A DNA stretch of 64,000 nucleotides from Bifidobacterium breve. GTDB lineage: Bacteria; Actinomycetota; Actinomycetes; Nanopelagicales; Nanopelagicaceae. Location: assembly GCA_945863115.1 (NCBI GenBank), contig CAMAYZ010000007.1, positions 1 through 64,000 of the forward strand, given 5' to 3'. The position numbers and the translations under genes were made by a program. The notes under the pieces are model-generated. The model was not told where the DNA came from and did not search any database. It saw nothing but the letters and a program-made list of their open reading frames with translations. Shown here piece by piece: positions 42,394-50,623 of this stretch (the first letter of the stretch is position 1; every line of letters starts with the position of its first letter).

Positions 42394-43776
42394 ATGTCAG
42401 CGTCGGATTTAGTTGCAAAATTAACTGCCCTTCTCGGCAGTGATGTTGTGCGAAGTGATGCGGTATCACTACAGGCCTACAGTCGCGATGCGACTCCAAT
42501 GTTCGAGGGCCTTCCTGAAGTAATCGTGGCCCCTAGGAACACCCTTGGAGTTTCAAAGATTGTTAAATTCGCGCACGATACAAAGACACCAATTATCGCA
42601 AGAGGTGCCGGCAGCAATCTATGCGCTGCAACCGTTCCACTTAATGGTGGAATCGTGATGAGCATGACAAATATGAATAAAGTTTTAGAAGTTTCAAAAT
42701 CTGAAATGATTGCAATAGTGCAGCCAGGTGTCACTAATTTAGATTTAGATCAGCTCGTTGAAAAAGAGGGTCTGCGCTTTGTGCCAGATCCGGGTTCGCG
42801 AAATGTTTCAACTATTGGTGGAAATGTTGCAACAAGTGCTGGTGGGTTGCGGGGTCTCAAATATGGCACGACCCGAAATTACATTCTAGGTTTAGAAGCA
42901 GTTCTTGGGACTGGCGAAATTATTCGCACCGGTGGCCGCTTGGTAAAAGATGTCGCTGGTTATGATGTAACAAGATTATTGGTTGGCAGCGAAGGAACTC
43001 TTGCGGTCTTTACTGAAATTACAGTTGCACTCGCACCTCGTCCAGAAGCATCGAAATATGGTGTCGCCTACTTTGAAGATTTAGCTGCAGCTGCAGAAGC
43101 TGTTGAAAAAATAATTACATCAGGAATTTTGCCAGCGACTTTGGAATTTTTAGATAACACCTGTCTTGTAGCAGTCGAAGATTTTGCCCATCTTGGTTTA
43201 GATACCAAAGCAGGTGCGCTCTTATTGTTTGGCGATGATGGCGATTTAGTTTCAATCGAACAGAGCGTAAGTAAGATGGCTGAAATTGCTAAAGCTTCGC
43301 AAGGTTGTCGCGGTGTAACACTTGCTGCTGATGTAGCGGCGGCTGAAGCACTTCTATATGCTCGTCGTTGTTCACTTCCAGCACTTGCTCGGTTGAGTTC
43401 ACTCTCAATTCTTGAAGATATTGCAGTCCCAAGAAAATCAATGGCTGAAGTCGTTAACCGAATTGAAGCGATCGGCAAGAAACATGGACTTCGCATCGGA
43501 ACTTTTGGTCACGCTGGTGATGGAAATCTGCACCCAACAATTGTTTTAGATAAAGATGATCCACGTGAAGTTGCTGCGGCAGAAGCCGCGCTTGCTGAAA
43601 TCTTTGCACTCCCCCTTGAATTCGGTGGAACTATTACAGGCGAACATGGAGTTGGCTCAGCAAAATTGCCATATCTTGAAGCCAAAATTGGTTCGGTAAA
43701 TATGCAACTACAAAGAAGCATCAAGAAAGTATTTGATCCAGCCGGAATCCTGAATCCAGGACGTATCGGTTCATGA
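42394..43776 (+). CDS. FAD-linked 2-hydroxyacid oxidase subunit (GlcD type)
   Basis: 460 residues: the FAD-binding PCMH fold (PIIARGAGSNLCAATVPLNGG near 65; PDPGSRNVSTIGGNVATSAGG near 130) and a C-terminal FAD-linked oxidase domain with GHAGDGNLHPTI near 370 and the GTITGEHGVGSAK motif near 415. It is the GlcD subunit of glycolate oxidase, or a D-lactate or other D-2-hydroxyacid dehydrogenase. ATGA overlap couples it to the iron-sulfur subunit. It starts the series glcD-glcF-DnaX-like-lysozyme. Confidence 0.92.
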   Translation: MSASDLVAKLTALLGSDVVRSDAVSLQAYSRDATPMFEGLPEVIVAPRNTLGVSKIVKFAHDTKTPIIARGAGSNLCAATVPLNGGIVMSMTNMNKVLEVSKSEMIAIVQPGVTNLDLDQLVEKEGLRFVPDPGSRNVSTIGGNVATSAGGLRGLKYGTTRNYILGLEAVLGTGEIIRTGGRLVKDVAGYDVTRLLVGSEGTLAVFTEITVALAPRPEASKYGVAYFEDLAAAAEAVEKIITSGILPATLEFLDNTCLVAVEDFAHLGLDTKAGALLLFGDDGDLVSIEQSVSKMAEIAKASQGCRGVTLAADVAAAEALLYARRCSLPALARLSSLSILEDIAVPRKSMAEVVNRIEAIGKKHGLRIGTFGHAGDGNLHPTIVLDKDDPREVAAAEAALAEIFALPLEFGGTITGEHGVGSAKLPYLEAKIGSVNMQLQRSIKKVFDPAGILNPGRIGS

Positions 43777-44819
43777 GAGAGAAATTTAGCCAAGATAAAT
43801 TAGATCGCTGTATTTCTTGCGGATACTGCTTACCTGCTTGCCCAACTTACAAATTAACTGGAAATGAAGAGTCATCTCCACGTGGTCGAATAACTTTGAT
43901 GCGCGCAGTGCAGAACGATAAATTGCCAGCGCTGGATTTATTGCAAGAATCATCTTTCTGTCTTGGATGTAGAGCTTGTGAACCAGTATGTCCTGCTGGC
44001 GTTGAATATGGCGTATTACTTGAAGAGATGCGTGAGATTACTTGGCAAGGAAAGAACCGACCTTTAATCATTCGCGGTTTATTTTTTATTGTCGAAACCA
44101 AGATTGGAATGTGGGCACTTGGTCTGCTCTCGCCATTCGCAAAACGGCGTGAAGCAAGTAAAGATTTACACCTTATGTATGGCTGCTTTGAACGGCGCCT
44201 ATTTCCATCCGTGAGTCGTGCAGTTGCCAAACTTGCGCCCGAAGTTTCTTGTTCTTCTGATCAAGGTTGTTGTGGCGCTCTTCATGCGCACAATGGTGAA
44301 CTTGAAAAAGGTAAAGAGATGGCCAAAGCCTTAGGTGAAAAATTGTCAGGAACAATTCTTACCACCGCTGGCGGCTGCGCAGCACACCTTGCTTCAGTAA
44401 TCGGAAGTGAACGAGTTCAAGAATTTTCTCAATGGTGGGTAAAGCGCGATATCGAGTTAAAGCCAATTAAAAATGCTGGCCGTAAAATCCGAGTGGGATT
44501 ACAAGATTCTTGTCATCTGCGAAATGGAATGGGTGTGTTTGCCCAACCACGAAATATTCTGGCCCAACTTGGTGATTACGTTGAAATTCCTGGGGCTGCT
44601 GATTGTTGCGGCGCAGCTGGAAGTTATGCGCTGCTACAGAAGAAAAATAGCCGAAAGGTTGTAAGCCAGAAGATTGCGGATATTGAAGCGCTTGATCTTG
44701 ATTACATTGCAACTGTTAACCCTGGATGCACCCGGCAATTAGTAACTGAACTTCGTAGAGCCCGAGTGAAAACTAAAGTAATTCACTTAGCCGAATTAGT
44801 TGCGATCTCACAAAACTAA
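43773..44819 (+). CDS. Iron-sulfur 2-hydroxyacid oxidase subunit (GlcF type)
   Basis: 348 residues. Two 4Fe-4S motifs have ligands C13, C16, C19, C23 and C63, C66, C69, C73 (CxxCxxCxxxCP twice). The C-terminal CCG repeats CCGALHAHNGE near 166 and CCGAAGSYALLQ near 275 probably bind a further cluster. It transfers electrons from the FAD subunit to the quinone pool. The start overlaps glcD by ATGA and the stop overlaps the next gene by TAATG, so translation is coupled through. Confidence 0.92.
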   Translation: MREKFSQDKLDRCISCGYCLPACPTYKLTGNEESSPRGRITLMRAVQNDKLPALDLLQESSFCLGCRACEPVCPAGVEYGVLLEEMREITWQGKNRPLIIRGLFFIVETKIGMWALGLLSPFAKRREASKDLHLMYGCFERRLFPSVSRAVAKLAPEVSCSSDQGCCGALHAHNGELEKGKEMAKALGEKLSGTILTTAGGCAAHLASVIGSERVQEFSQWWVKRDIELKPIKNAGRKIRVGLQDSCHLRNGMGVFAQPRNILAQLGDYVEIPGAADCCGAAGSYALLQKKNSRKVVSQKIADIEALDLDYIATVNPGCTRQLVTELRRARVKTKVIHLAELVAISQN

Positions 44820-45091
44820 TGAACTCAGAATTCTCACTGGAAACTCTAAAAGCATCTTGGAATCAAGTTCTTGATGCAGTATTAGAAGTTGATCGAGTCG
44901 CCTGGTTGCTCTGGTTTGATGCCAGATTAGTAAAACTTGAGGGCAATGTATTGGAGGTGAGCTTTGCCGATAGTGAAAAATTTAGTGGCGACCACAACTT
45001 TAAATCAGCGCGTAAGCCCGAACAAACTGCCAAACTAGTATCTGCAATATTGGAAGTTACCGGACAGAAGTTGGAGGTTATAGAGTCTTGA
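44819..45091 (+). CDS. Free-standing DnaX (tau/gamma) C-terminal-like domain
   Basis: 90 residues: LETLKASWNQVLDAVLEVDRVAWLLWFDARLVKLEGNVLEVSFADSEKF, then KPEQTAKLVSAILEVTGQKLEVIE. From memory of actinobacterial DnaX, the C-terminal module there follows the same pattern (W-x-x-V-L-x-A-V, a polar turn, then R-x-x-W and A-x-V/L-x-x-L-x-G-x-x-L-x-x-x-F, then a helix ending in a basic-acidic strand). No ATPase part of DnaX is seen. It overlaps glcF by TAATG and the lysozyme start by TTGA, so it is probably translated. It may be a separated clamp-loader or replication accessory domain, or a paralogue with another role. Confidence 0.6.
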   Translation: MNSEFSLETLKASWNQVLDAVLEVDRVAWLLWFDARLVKLEGNVLEVSFADSEKFSGDHNFKSARKPEQTAKLVSAILEVTGQKLEVIES

Positions 45092-46377
45092 AAAGACTAT
45101 TCATCCTCTTAACGCTCTGCCTCACAATGGTTTCAGATAATGTAATTGCAGCCGGTCCCCTTCAACTTGTTACTTCGGGACCAGGAAATCGAATTCACGG
45201 TGTTGACATAAGCAAGTGGCAGCATCCATACGGAAAACCAATTAATTTTGTTAAAATGGCAAAAACTGGCGTCCGATTCGTAATGATTAAGGGCTCCGAT
45301 TCTCAATCTACGGCTGATGCTGAAGCTAAAAAATATCTAATTGCAGATCGCAAAGCTGCACAAGAAGCTGGCATGTATACCGGATTTTATTACTTCGCTT
45401 ATCTACCGGACACTACAAAGAAAACTGAAATTATTGCTGATGCAAAAGCCCAGGCCCAAAAAACTATTTGGCGACTTGCTGAACTTGGTGGTTATACCGA
45501 ACAAGATTTACCTGTGGCTCTTGATTTAGAAACGAATTGTGTCCGTAGAATTTCCGGTATTTGCCAGAAATACGCAAGTCGCGCTCACGTTTCATTATGG
45601 GCAAAAACTTGGTTAGAGGAAGTGACACTTAAAACTAAGCGACTTCCATTCGTTTATTCTTATCCAAATTTCTTGCAGAGCGCTAAGACGCGATCAAAAG
45701 AATTTGCCAAGTATCCGTTATGGATTGCAGCATATGGAATTCATCCAAAAGAGCCAGCAAATCATCCTGGGATGAAGAGTGTTGGCTGTTATGTCCATTC
45801 TTGGACCAAATCAGATTGCACTGCTGATTACACGATTTGGCAATACTCATCATGTGGTAAAGGTTCTAAATATGGTGTTGCAAGTTCGAGAATTGATTTA
45901 AACGTGTTTAATGGTGGCGAAGAGAAGTTTTATGCACTGACCAAGGGTGTTTGGAACCCAAGTGCGGTTGATCTTCTTCCTTACAATGAATCCACGACGG
46001 CAACCTTGCTATCAAGTTCGAGTTCGATAACTACAAACGATAGTGCGAATTTTGTAGTAGATGCGGTTCGACCAAATGGCACTCATGTTGTTACTGGTAG
46101 CGTCAGATTTGTTTCCGCGGATTCGACTGTTAAAACTGGAGATCAACAAGTAATTCGATCTGCATCTGGAAGATGGACTCTCAAAGTTTCTGGACTAACT
46201 GCCGGTACTTATGTTGGCTATATTGAATACTTCGATGAATCAGAAACTCATGCGAGCGCAGTTATGCCAGTGATGTTCGAGGTAACCCAGGGTCCAACCC
46301 CAACGCCTAAGCCAACCCCAACAAAGAAACCAGCACCAAAGCCGGTTGATGCTTGCGCGGGGCAAATTCGTAATTAA
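45088..46377 (+). CDS. Secreted GH25 (lysozyme) with Ig-like domain and Pro/Lys/Thr tail
   Basis: 429 residues. A signal peptide (KRLFILLTLCLTMVSDNVIA) precedes a GH25 catalytic domain starting at GVDISKWQHPYG, with catalytic DLE in ALDLETNC (near 148) and VYSYPNF near 188. A beta-sandwich domain of about 100 residues follows (TTATLLSSSSSITTNDSANFVV to GYIEYFDESETHAS), and the C-terminus is PTPTPKPTPTKKPAPKP, with CAGQIRN at the end. The enzyme cuts peptidoglycan. TTG 45088 overlaps the preceding stop by TTGA; galT begins 28 bases after the stop. Confidence 0.9.
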   Translation: MKRLFILLTLCLTMVSDNVIAAGPLQLVTSGPGNRIHGVDISKWQHPYGKPINFVKMAKTGVRFVMIKGSDSQSTADAEAKKYLIADRKAAQEAGMYTGFYYFAYLPDTTKKTEIIADAKAQAQKTIWRLAELGGYTEQDLPVALDLETNCVRRISGICQKYASRAHVSLWAKTWLEEVTLKTKRLPFVYSYPNFLQSAKTRSKEFAKYPLWIAAYGIHPKEPANHPGMKSVGCYVHSWTKSDCTADYTIWQYSSCGKGSKYGVASSRIDLNVFNGGEEKFYALTKGVWNPSAVDLLPYNESTTATLLSSSSSITTNDSANFVVDAVRPNGTHVVTGSVRFVSADSTVKTGDQQVIRSASGRWTLKVSGLTAGTYVGYIEYFDESETHASAVMPVMFEVTQGPTPTPKPTPTKKPAPKPVDACAGQIRN

Positions 46378-46405
46378 AAGATAACGAAAGATAGAGTTTG
46401 CCCTT

Positions 46406-47524
46406 GTGAGCAGCAAAGAATCTATCCCATTGAGTCACGGCATCGTCCGCCAAGATCGCAAGTTGAGCGATGGTCGAACTATTTCTTATTACGATTCAAA
46501 GCCCGTTGCCCGCGATGCAGTAGACAGCAGACCAGTTGAAAAGCGACCAGGGCTTGGCGAACTTAGATTAGATGCGCTTACAAATGAGTGGGTCGTTATG
46601 GCGGCGCACCGTCAGACTCGTGCGTTCTTACCTCCAAAAGAATTATGTCCACTCTGCCCAACTAAGCCAGGACTTCAATCAGAGATTCCGGAATCAAATT
46701 ATGAAGTCGCGGTCTTTGAAAATCTTTCACCATCACTTGCACTTGCTGGCAGTGACTGGAAATTGCCATCATATGATGGGTTAAATACACCGATTGTTGA
46801 TGCCGCTGGTTTCTGCGAAGTGCTTTGCTACACCGATAACCATGAAGCTAACTTTGGAACGCTATCTCTAGAACAGATCCGTATTGTTATGGAGGCTTGG
46901 CGCGATCGAACTCGCGAAATTTCTAAACTCCCAAATATTGCTCATATCTTCACATTTGAAAATCGTGGTGTTGAAGTCGGCGTAACTCTTCATCACCCAC
47001 ATGGTCAAATTTATGCTTATTCGTATCTTCCACCAAGAGTTGAAAAGATGTTAAAGATAGCCGCTGACCATTTAGCTAAGCATTCGCGTCCACTTTTAGC
47101 CGACATTATTGCCCGTGAAATTAAGGATGAGGTGCGAATCGTTGCGCAGAATAACGATTGGATTGCCTATGTTCCCTTTGCCTCTAGATACCCCTTTGAA
47201 ATTCACATTGCGCCAAAAGTATTCACAGCCGATCTGGCCGTGCTGTCTGATATGCAAGCAGATTCCTTCGGAGCAGTAGCTAAGGAATCATTACAAAGAT
47301 TAGATGGTGTCTTCGGAATCGAGATGGCCTATATGGCATCTTGGCATCAGGCACCTGTAAATGTAGGAAGAGAAGCACTTGGCCTTCATATGCAAATAAC
47401 AAGTATTCGTCGTGCACCTGGCAAATTAAAATATCTTGCTGGATCAGAATCTGCGATGCAGGCATTTATTATGGATTTAAAACCAGAGCAATCTGCGGCA
47501 CAACTGCGTGATGTAAAAATCTAA
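46406..47524 (+). CDS. galT: Galactose-1-phosphate uridylyltransferase
   Basis: 372 residues, Leloir pathway: transfers UMP from UDP-glucose to galactose-1-phosphate. The zinc/nucleotide N-domain has CPLCP near 84. The HIT-like active motif H196-H197-P198-H199-G200-Q201 has nucleophile H199, preceded by FENRGVEVGVTL. The C-domain has ASWHQAPVN and LHMQITSIRR. It starts at GTG 46406; TAGAGT lies eight bases upstream. It is followed at once by galE (TAATG). Confidence 0.95.
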   Translation: MSSKESIPLSHGIVRQDRKLSDGRTISYYDSKPVARDAVDSRPVEKRPGLGELRLDALTNEWVVMAAHRQTRAFLPPKELCPLCPTKPGLQSEIPESNYEVAVFENLSPSLALAGSDWKLPSYDGLNTPIVDAAGFCEVLCYTDNHEANFGTLSLEQIRIVMEAWRDRTREISKLPNIAHIFTFENRGVEVGVTLHHPHGQIYAYSYLPPRVEKMLKIAADHLAKHSRPLLADIIAREIKDEVRIVAQNNDWIAYVPFASRYPFEIHIAPKVFTADLAVLSDMQADSFGAVAKESLQRLDGVFGIEMAYMASWHQAPVNVGREALGLHMQITSIRRAPGKLKYLAGSESAMQAFIMDLKPEQSAAQLRDVKI

Positions 47525-48489
47525 TGCGCGTTCTTGTTACCGGTGGCGCCGGCTATATCGGCTCGGTCGCAACAGCAATGCTTTTGGAACGTGGATTTGA
47601 TGTAACAGTTCTAGATGATTGTTCTACTGGCCACCGTGATGCAGTTGCAGGTGCCGCGAAGTTTGTTGAAGGTTCAGTTTTAAGCACAGATTCAGTTGCA
47701 TTAGCACTTACTGGCTGCAGCGCTGTCTTTCACTTTGCCGCAAAATCTTTAGTCGGTGAATCAGTTGAAAAGCCTGATCTTTACTTTGATGTCAATGTAA
47801 ACGGAACTAGGAATTTGTTGGACCAAATGTCCAAGGCAAAGATTTCCAAATTGGTTTTCTCCTCAACTGCTGCCACTTATGGCGAGCCAGAAGTAATCCC
47901 AATTACTGAAGAAGCGAACACGAAACCAACTAGCCCGTATGGCACAACAAAATTAGCGGTCGATAAAATGATTACCGAGGAAGCTAAATCGGGCTTGGCT
48001 GCAATTAGCCTTAGATATTTCAATGTAGCCGGTGCTTATAAATCAAAAGCTGGTTGGTTGGCCGAACGTCATAATCCTGAAACCCATCTAATTCCTAATT
48101 TATTGCGGTCAACGAGAGATAAACCAATAAAGATTTTTGGTAATGATTGGCCAACTAAAGATGGAACTTGTATTCGAGATTACATTCACGTAGTTGATTT
48201 GATTGATGCTCATATTTTGGCGCTCGAGAACCTTGCTTCGGGTCAGCATAAGATTATTAATCTGGGCAGCGGTGGCGGCTATTCGGTAACCGAAGTTGTA
48301 AGTGCCGCAAGTAAAGTTCTTGGAAGAGATATTCCGACAGAAATTGCATCTAGACGTTCAGGTGATCCAGCGGTTCTAATTGCCGATATTTCTCTTGCGG
48401 CACAGTGTTTAAATTGGGCGCCAAAACGCGGTATCGAAAATATGGTTCGGGATACTTGGGAATCACAGAATGCATCCACTAGCAAGTAA
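47524..48489 (+). CDS. galE: UDP-glucose 4-epimerase
   Basis: 321 residues, extended SDR: NAD motif GGAGYIGS near residue 7, DDCSTGH near 31, KSLVGESVEKP near 75, catalytic Ser in FSSTAATYGEP, YxxxK as YGTTK near 138, and RYFNVAGA near 165. Interconverts UDP-glucose and UDP-galactose. It overlaps galT by one base (TAATG) and galK by 20 bases. Confidence 0.95.
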   Translation: MRVLVTGGAGYIGSVATAMLLERGFDVTVLDDCSTGHRDAVAGAAKFVEGSVLSTDSVALALTGCSAVFHFAAKSLVGESVEKPDLYFDVNVNGTRNLLDQMSKAKISKLVFSSTAATYGEPEVIPITEEANTKPTSPYGTTKLAVDKMITEEAKSGLAAISLRYFNVAGAYKSKAGWLAERHNPETHLIPNLLRSTRDKPIKIFGNDWPTKDGTCIRDYIHVVDLIDAHILALENLASGQHKIINLGSGGGYSVTEVVSAASKVLGRDIPTEIASRRSGDPAVLIADISLAAQCLNWAPKRGIENMVRDTWESQNASTSK

Positions 48490-49600
48490 ATTCCAAGAAG
48501 TTTTCGGAACCCCACCTGACGTTATTGCCAGTGCTCCGGGGCGAGTAAATCTCATTGGTGAGCATGTTGATTTTCTAGATGGTTTTGTTCTGCCTTTTGC
48601 AATCTCTGATGCAACCACGGTTGCAATCGCAAAAAATTCAAGTAACAAAATTCGATGTGCATCCATCCAGAAGAAAGGCGCAGTTTCCACTATTGATTGT
48701 GCAAATATTGCACCAAAGAGTGGAGAGGCTTGGGCGCGTTATCCAATTGGAGTTCTCTGGTCACTTGGGATTGATACTGGCCTAGATATTTTGGTTGATG
48801 GCCAAGTGCCGTTAGGTGCGGGTCTTTCATCGAGTGCTGCACTTGAGTGCGCAGTAGCAACTGCAATAAATGAGTTATTTAATTTAGGTTTGACGCTTCC
48901 AGAGTTAGCGCGAGCCGCACAACGTGCTGAGAATATTTATGTGGGCATGCCGTGCGGAATCATGGATCAATCAGTTTCACTTATGGCAACCGAAGGAAAT
49001 GCGCTGCTTCTCGATACCCGAGATCTTTCAATCGAACAGATACCTTTTAATATCGCACCACTTGGTCTTGAACTATTAGTGATTGATACTCAGGTGCATC
49101 ACGCGCTAGTAGACGGTGGATATGCCGAACGACGTGCTTCGTGTGAAAAGGCGATTGCAGATTTAGACATCACCTCTCTTCGTGACATTTCAATCTCAGA
49201 ATTTGTAGCTAGAAAGCCTGAATTAGATGAGAAAACTTATCTTCGCGCTTTTCATGGTGTAACTGAGATGCAACGCGTTCTAGATGCAGTTACCTTATTA
49301 AAGGCCGGTGATTTTGTAGGATTTGGTGAGATTGTTACTGCAGCTCATATATCGCTCCGAGATTACTACACCGTCTCGTGCCCCGAATTAAATTTAGCTG
49401 TCGATACTGCTCTGAAATTCGGCGCCCTTGGTTCGAGAATGATTGGCGGCGGCTTCGGCGGAAGCGCAATCGCTCTAATTAAAGCTAAAGATTCTGATTT
49501 GATTAAGAACGAAATTAAGAGTGGCTTTATGAAGGCAAGATTTAAGAGTCCAAGATTTTTCTCTGCGCTACCAAGTGCTGGTGCACGGATTATCAATTAA
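48470..49600 (+). CDS. galK: Galactokinase
   Basis: 376 residues, GHMP kinase: GRVNLIGEHVD near 25, phosphate loop PLGAGLSSSAALE near 112, CGIMDQ near 163 and the C-terminal GGGFGGSAIALI near 325. It makes galactose-1-phosphate. It is the third gene of galT-galE-galK, an order that gives the whole Leloir pathway. Its TAA overlaps the convergent DoxX-Rieske TAA on the other strand through the shared bases TTAA at 49597-49600. Confidence 0.95.
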   Translation: MHPLASKFQEVFGTPPDVIASAPGRVNLIGEHVDFLDGFVLPFAISDATTVAIAKNSSNKIRCASIQKKGAVSTIDCANIAPKSGEAWARYPIGVLWSLGIDTGLDILVDGQVPLGAGLSSSAALECAVATAINELFNLGLTLPELARAAQRAENIYVGMPCGIMDQSVSLMATEGNALLLDTRDLSIEQIPFNIAPLGLELLVIDTQVHHALVDGGYAERRASCEKAIADLDITSLRDISISEFVARKPELDEKTYLRAFHGVTEMQRVLDAVTLLKAGDFVGFGEIVTAAHISLRDYYTVSCPELNLAVDTALKFGALGSRMIGGGFGGSAIALIKAKDSDLIKNEIKSGFMKARFKSPRFFSALPSAGARIIN

Positions 49601-50475
49601 ATCTGGACGATATTTATACCCTTAATTGCAACTCTAATTTTAGGTAACGCAATTTTGGTTGGCCCACTAATCGCAGCACCATCTTTTGTTGGATCAAATC
49701 GAGCATTGTGGCAAGGACAGATCAAAACATTACTTGCCGCTTCATAACTAACACTGCATCCTTGGTGTGTACAGATTCGCGAATAGGCAAAGACGCCAGA
49801 TTTTGTTCTAAAGAGAACGGCTGGACTTCCATCGGCAGCCACAAATTCTTTAGAGGAACCAATTGGAAATTCCGCTTCCTTAACTATCGAAGTTCCAGTT
49901 TCTGGAGTTGGATTCGAAGTCTCAAATCTCTTGCCAACAAATACTGCTGCTACTGAAGCGGCTGCAACACCAAGAATACGAATAACCTCTCGGCGATCAC
50001 GCAAATCTGGCAAGAGCGCAATTACGCGACGCCCCTTGGTATTTTGGCGAACCAAAAAGAAAAGTGCCAACCAGAGAACTGCATATGCGGTATCACTTCC
50101 CAAGAAATATGGTTTTACAGTCCAAGTTGCGGTGAGCCAGAGCGTGATTGAAAGAAAGAAACCACCAAGTGCCGCAAGTTCGAGCGCTATGCCCGCTAGC
50201 GTTGCAATTCCGATTGCAAATTCAGTAATAATTATCGACCAGCCAAATACGGTTGCATGTTCGATCATTGGTTTTAAAGCGAAAGATATTGGAGAGGTAT
50301 CGAGATAACTTGTAATTTGGGCGCCGATATAACTGGCTGATTGCGGATTTAAAAATCCTGGGTCTGTTGCTTTGTTCCAGCCACCATAAATAAAAGTAAC
50401 TCCAAGAAAGAGTCGAATTAATCGCGCACCAACCGGGATGTTCTGCCAAGATTTCGCAAAACTATAATTTGCCAC
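49597..50475 (-). CDS. DoxX-like membrane protein fused to a Rieske 2Fe-2S domain
   Basis: 292 residues. An N-terminal DoxX/DoxD-like region with about four hydrophobic helices (LIRLFLGVTFIYGGWNKA near 18, ITEFAIGIATLAGIALELAALGGFFL near 85) is followed by a fifth hydrophobic segment (IRILGVAAASVAAVFVG near 165). A Rieske domain follows with ligands CTHQGCS near 236 and CPCHNARFD near 256. It could be a membrane-bound quinone reductase fragment or redox component. Fused DoxX-Rieske proteins are known, but their electron donor is not. The gene is divergent from the tRNA-Asn region. Confidence 0.85.
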   Translation of the reverse strand: MANYSFAKSWQNIPVGARLIRLFLGVTFIYGGWNKATDPGFLNPQSASYIGAQITSYLDTSPISFALKPMIEHATVFGWSIIITEFAIGIATLAGIALELAALGGFFLSITLWLTATWTVKPYFLGSDTAYAVLWLALFFLVRQNTKGRRVIALLPDLRDRREVIRILGVAAASVAAVFVGKRFETSNPTPETGTSIVKEAEFPIGSSKEFVAADGSPAVLFRTKSGVFAYSRICTHQGCSVSYEAASNVLICPCHNARFDPTKDGAAISGPTKIALPKIRVAIKGINIVQI

Positions 50476-50506
50476 CGAGTGGTCCCTTCGTGACTTTAAG
50501 GTAAAG

Positions 50507-50579
50507 CTCCCTCACTTGGACTCGAACCAAGAACCTGCCGATTAACAGTCGGCTGCTCTGCCAATTGAGCTATGAGGGA
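50507..50579 (-). tRNA. tRNA-Asn (GUU)
   Basis: Minus-strand cloverleaf. The acceptor arms TCCCTCA and TGAGGGA pair at the ends (50573-50579 and 50508-50514), discriminator G at 50507, and the anticodon GTT is at 50544-50546 in loop ACTGTTAAT. CCA is not encoded. T arm GGTTCGAGTCC is complete. It lies between the DoxX-Rieske gene and dnaG, on the same strand as both. Confidence 0.96.
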
Positions 50580-50623
50580 TTATTTAGTTATTGAACGTGC
50601 GAACTATATCTGAAGCGCGCGAG

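Noticed and set aside
49597-49600. Shared TTAA stop codons of the convergent galK and DoxX-Rieske genes as a regulatory site
   Set aside because: It is a trivial result of both genes ending in TAA; it only shows how compact the genome is.
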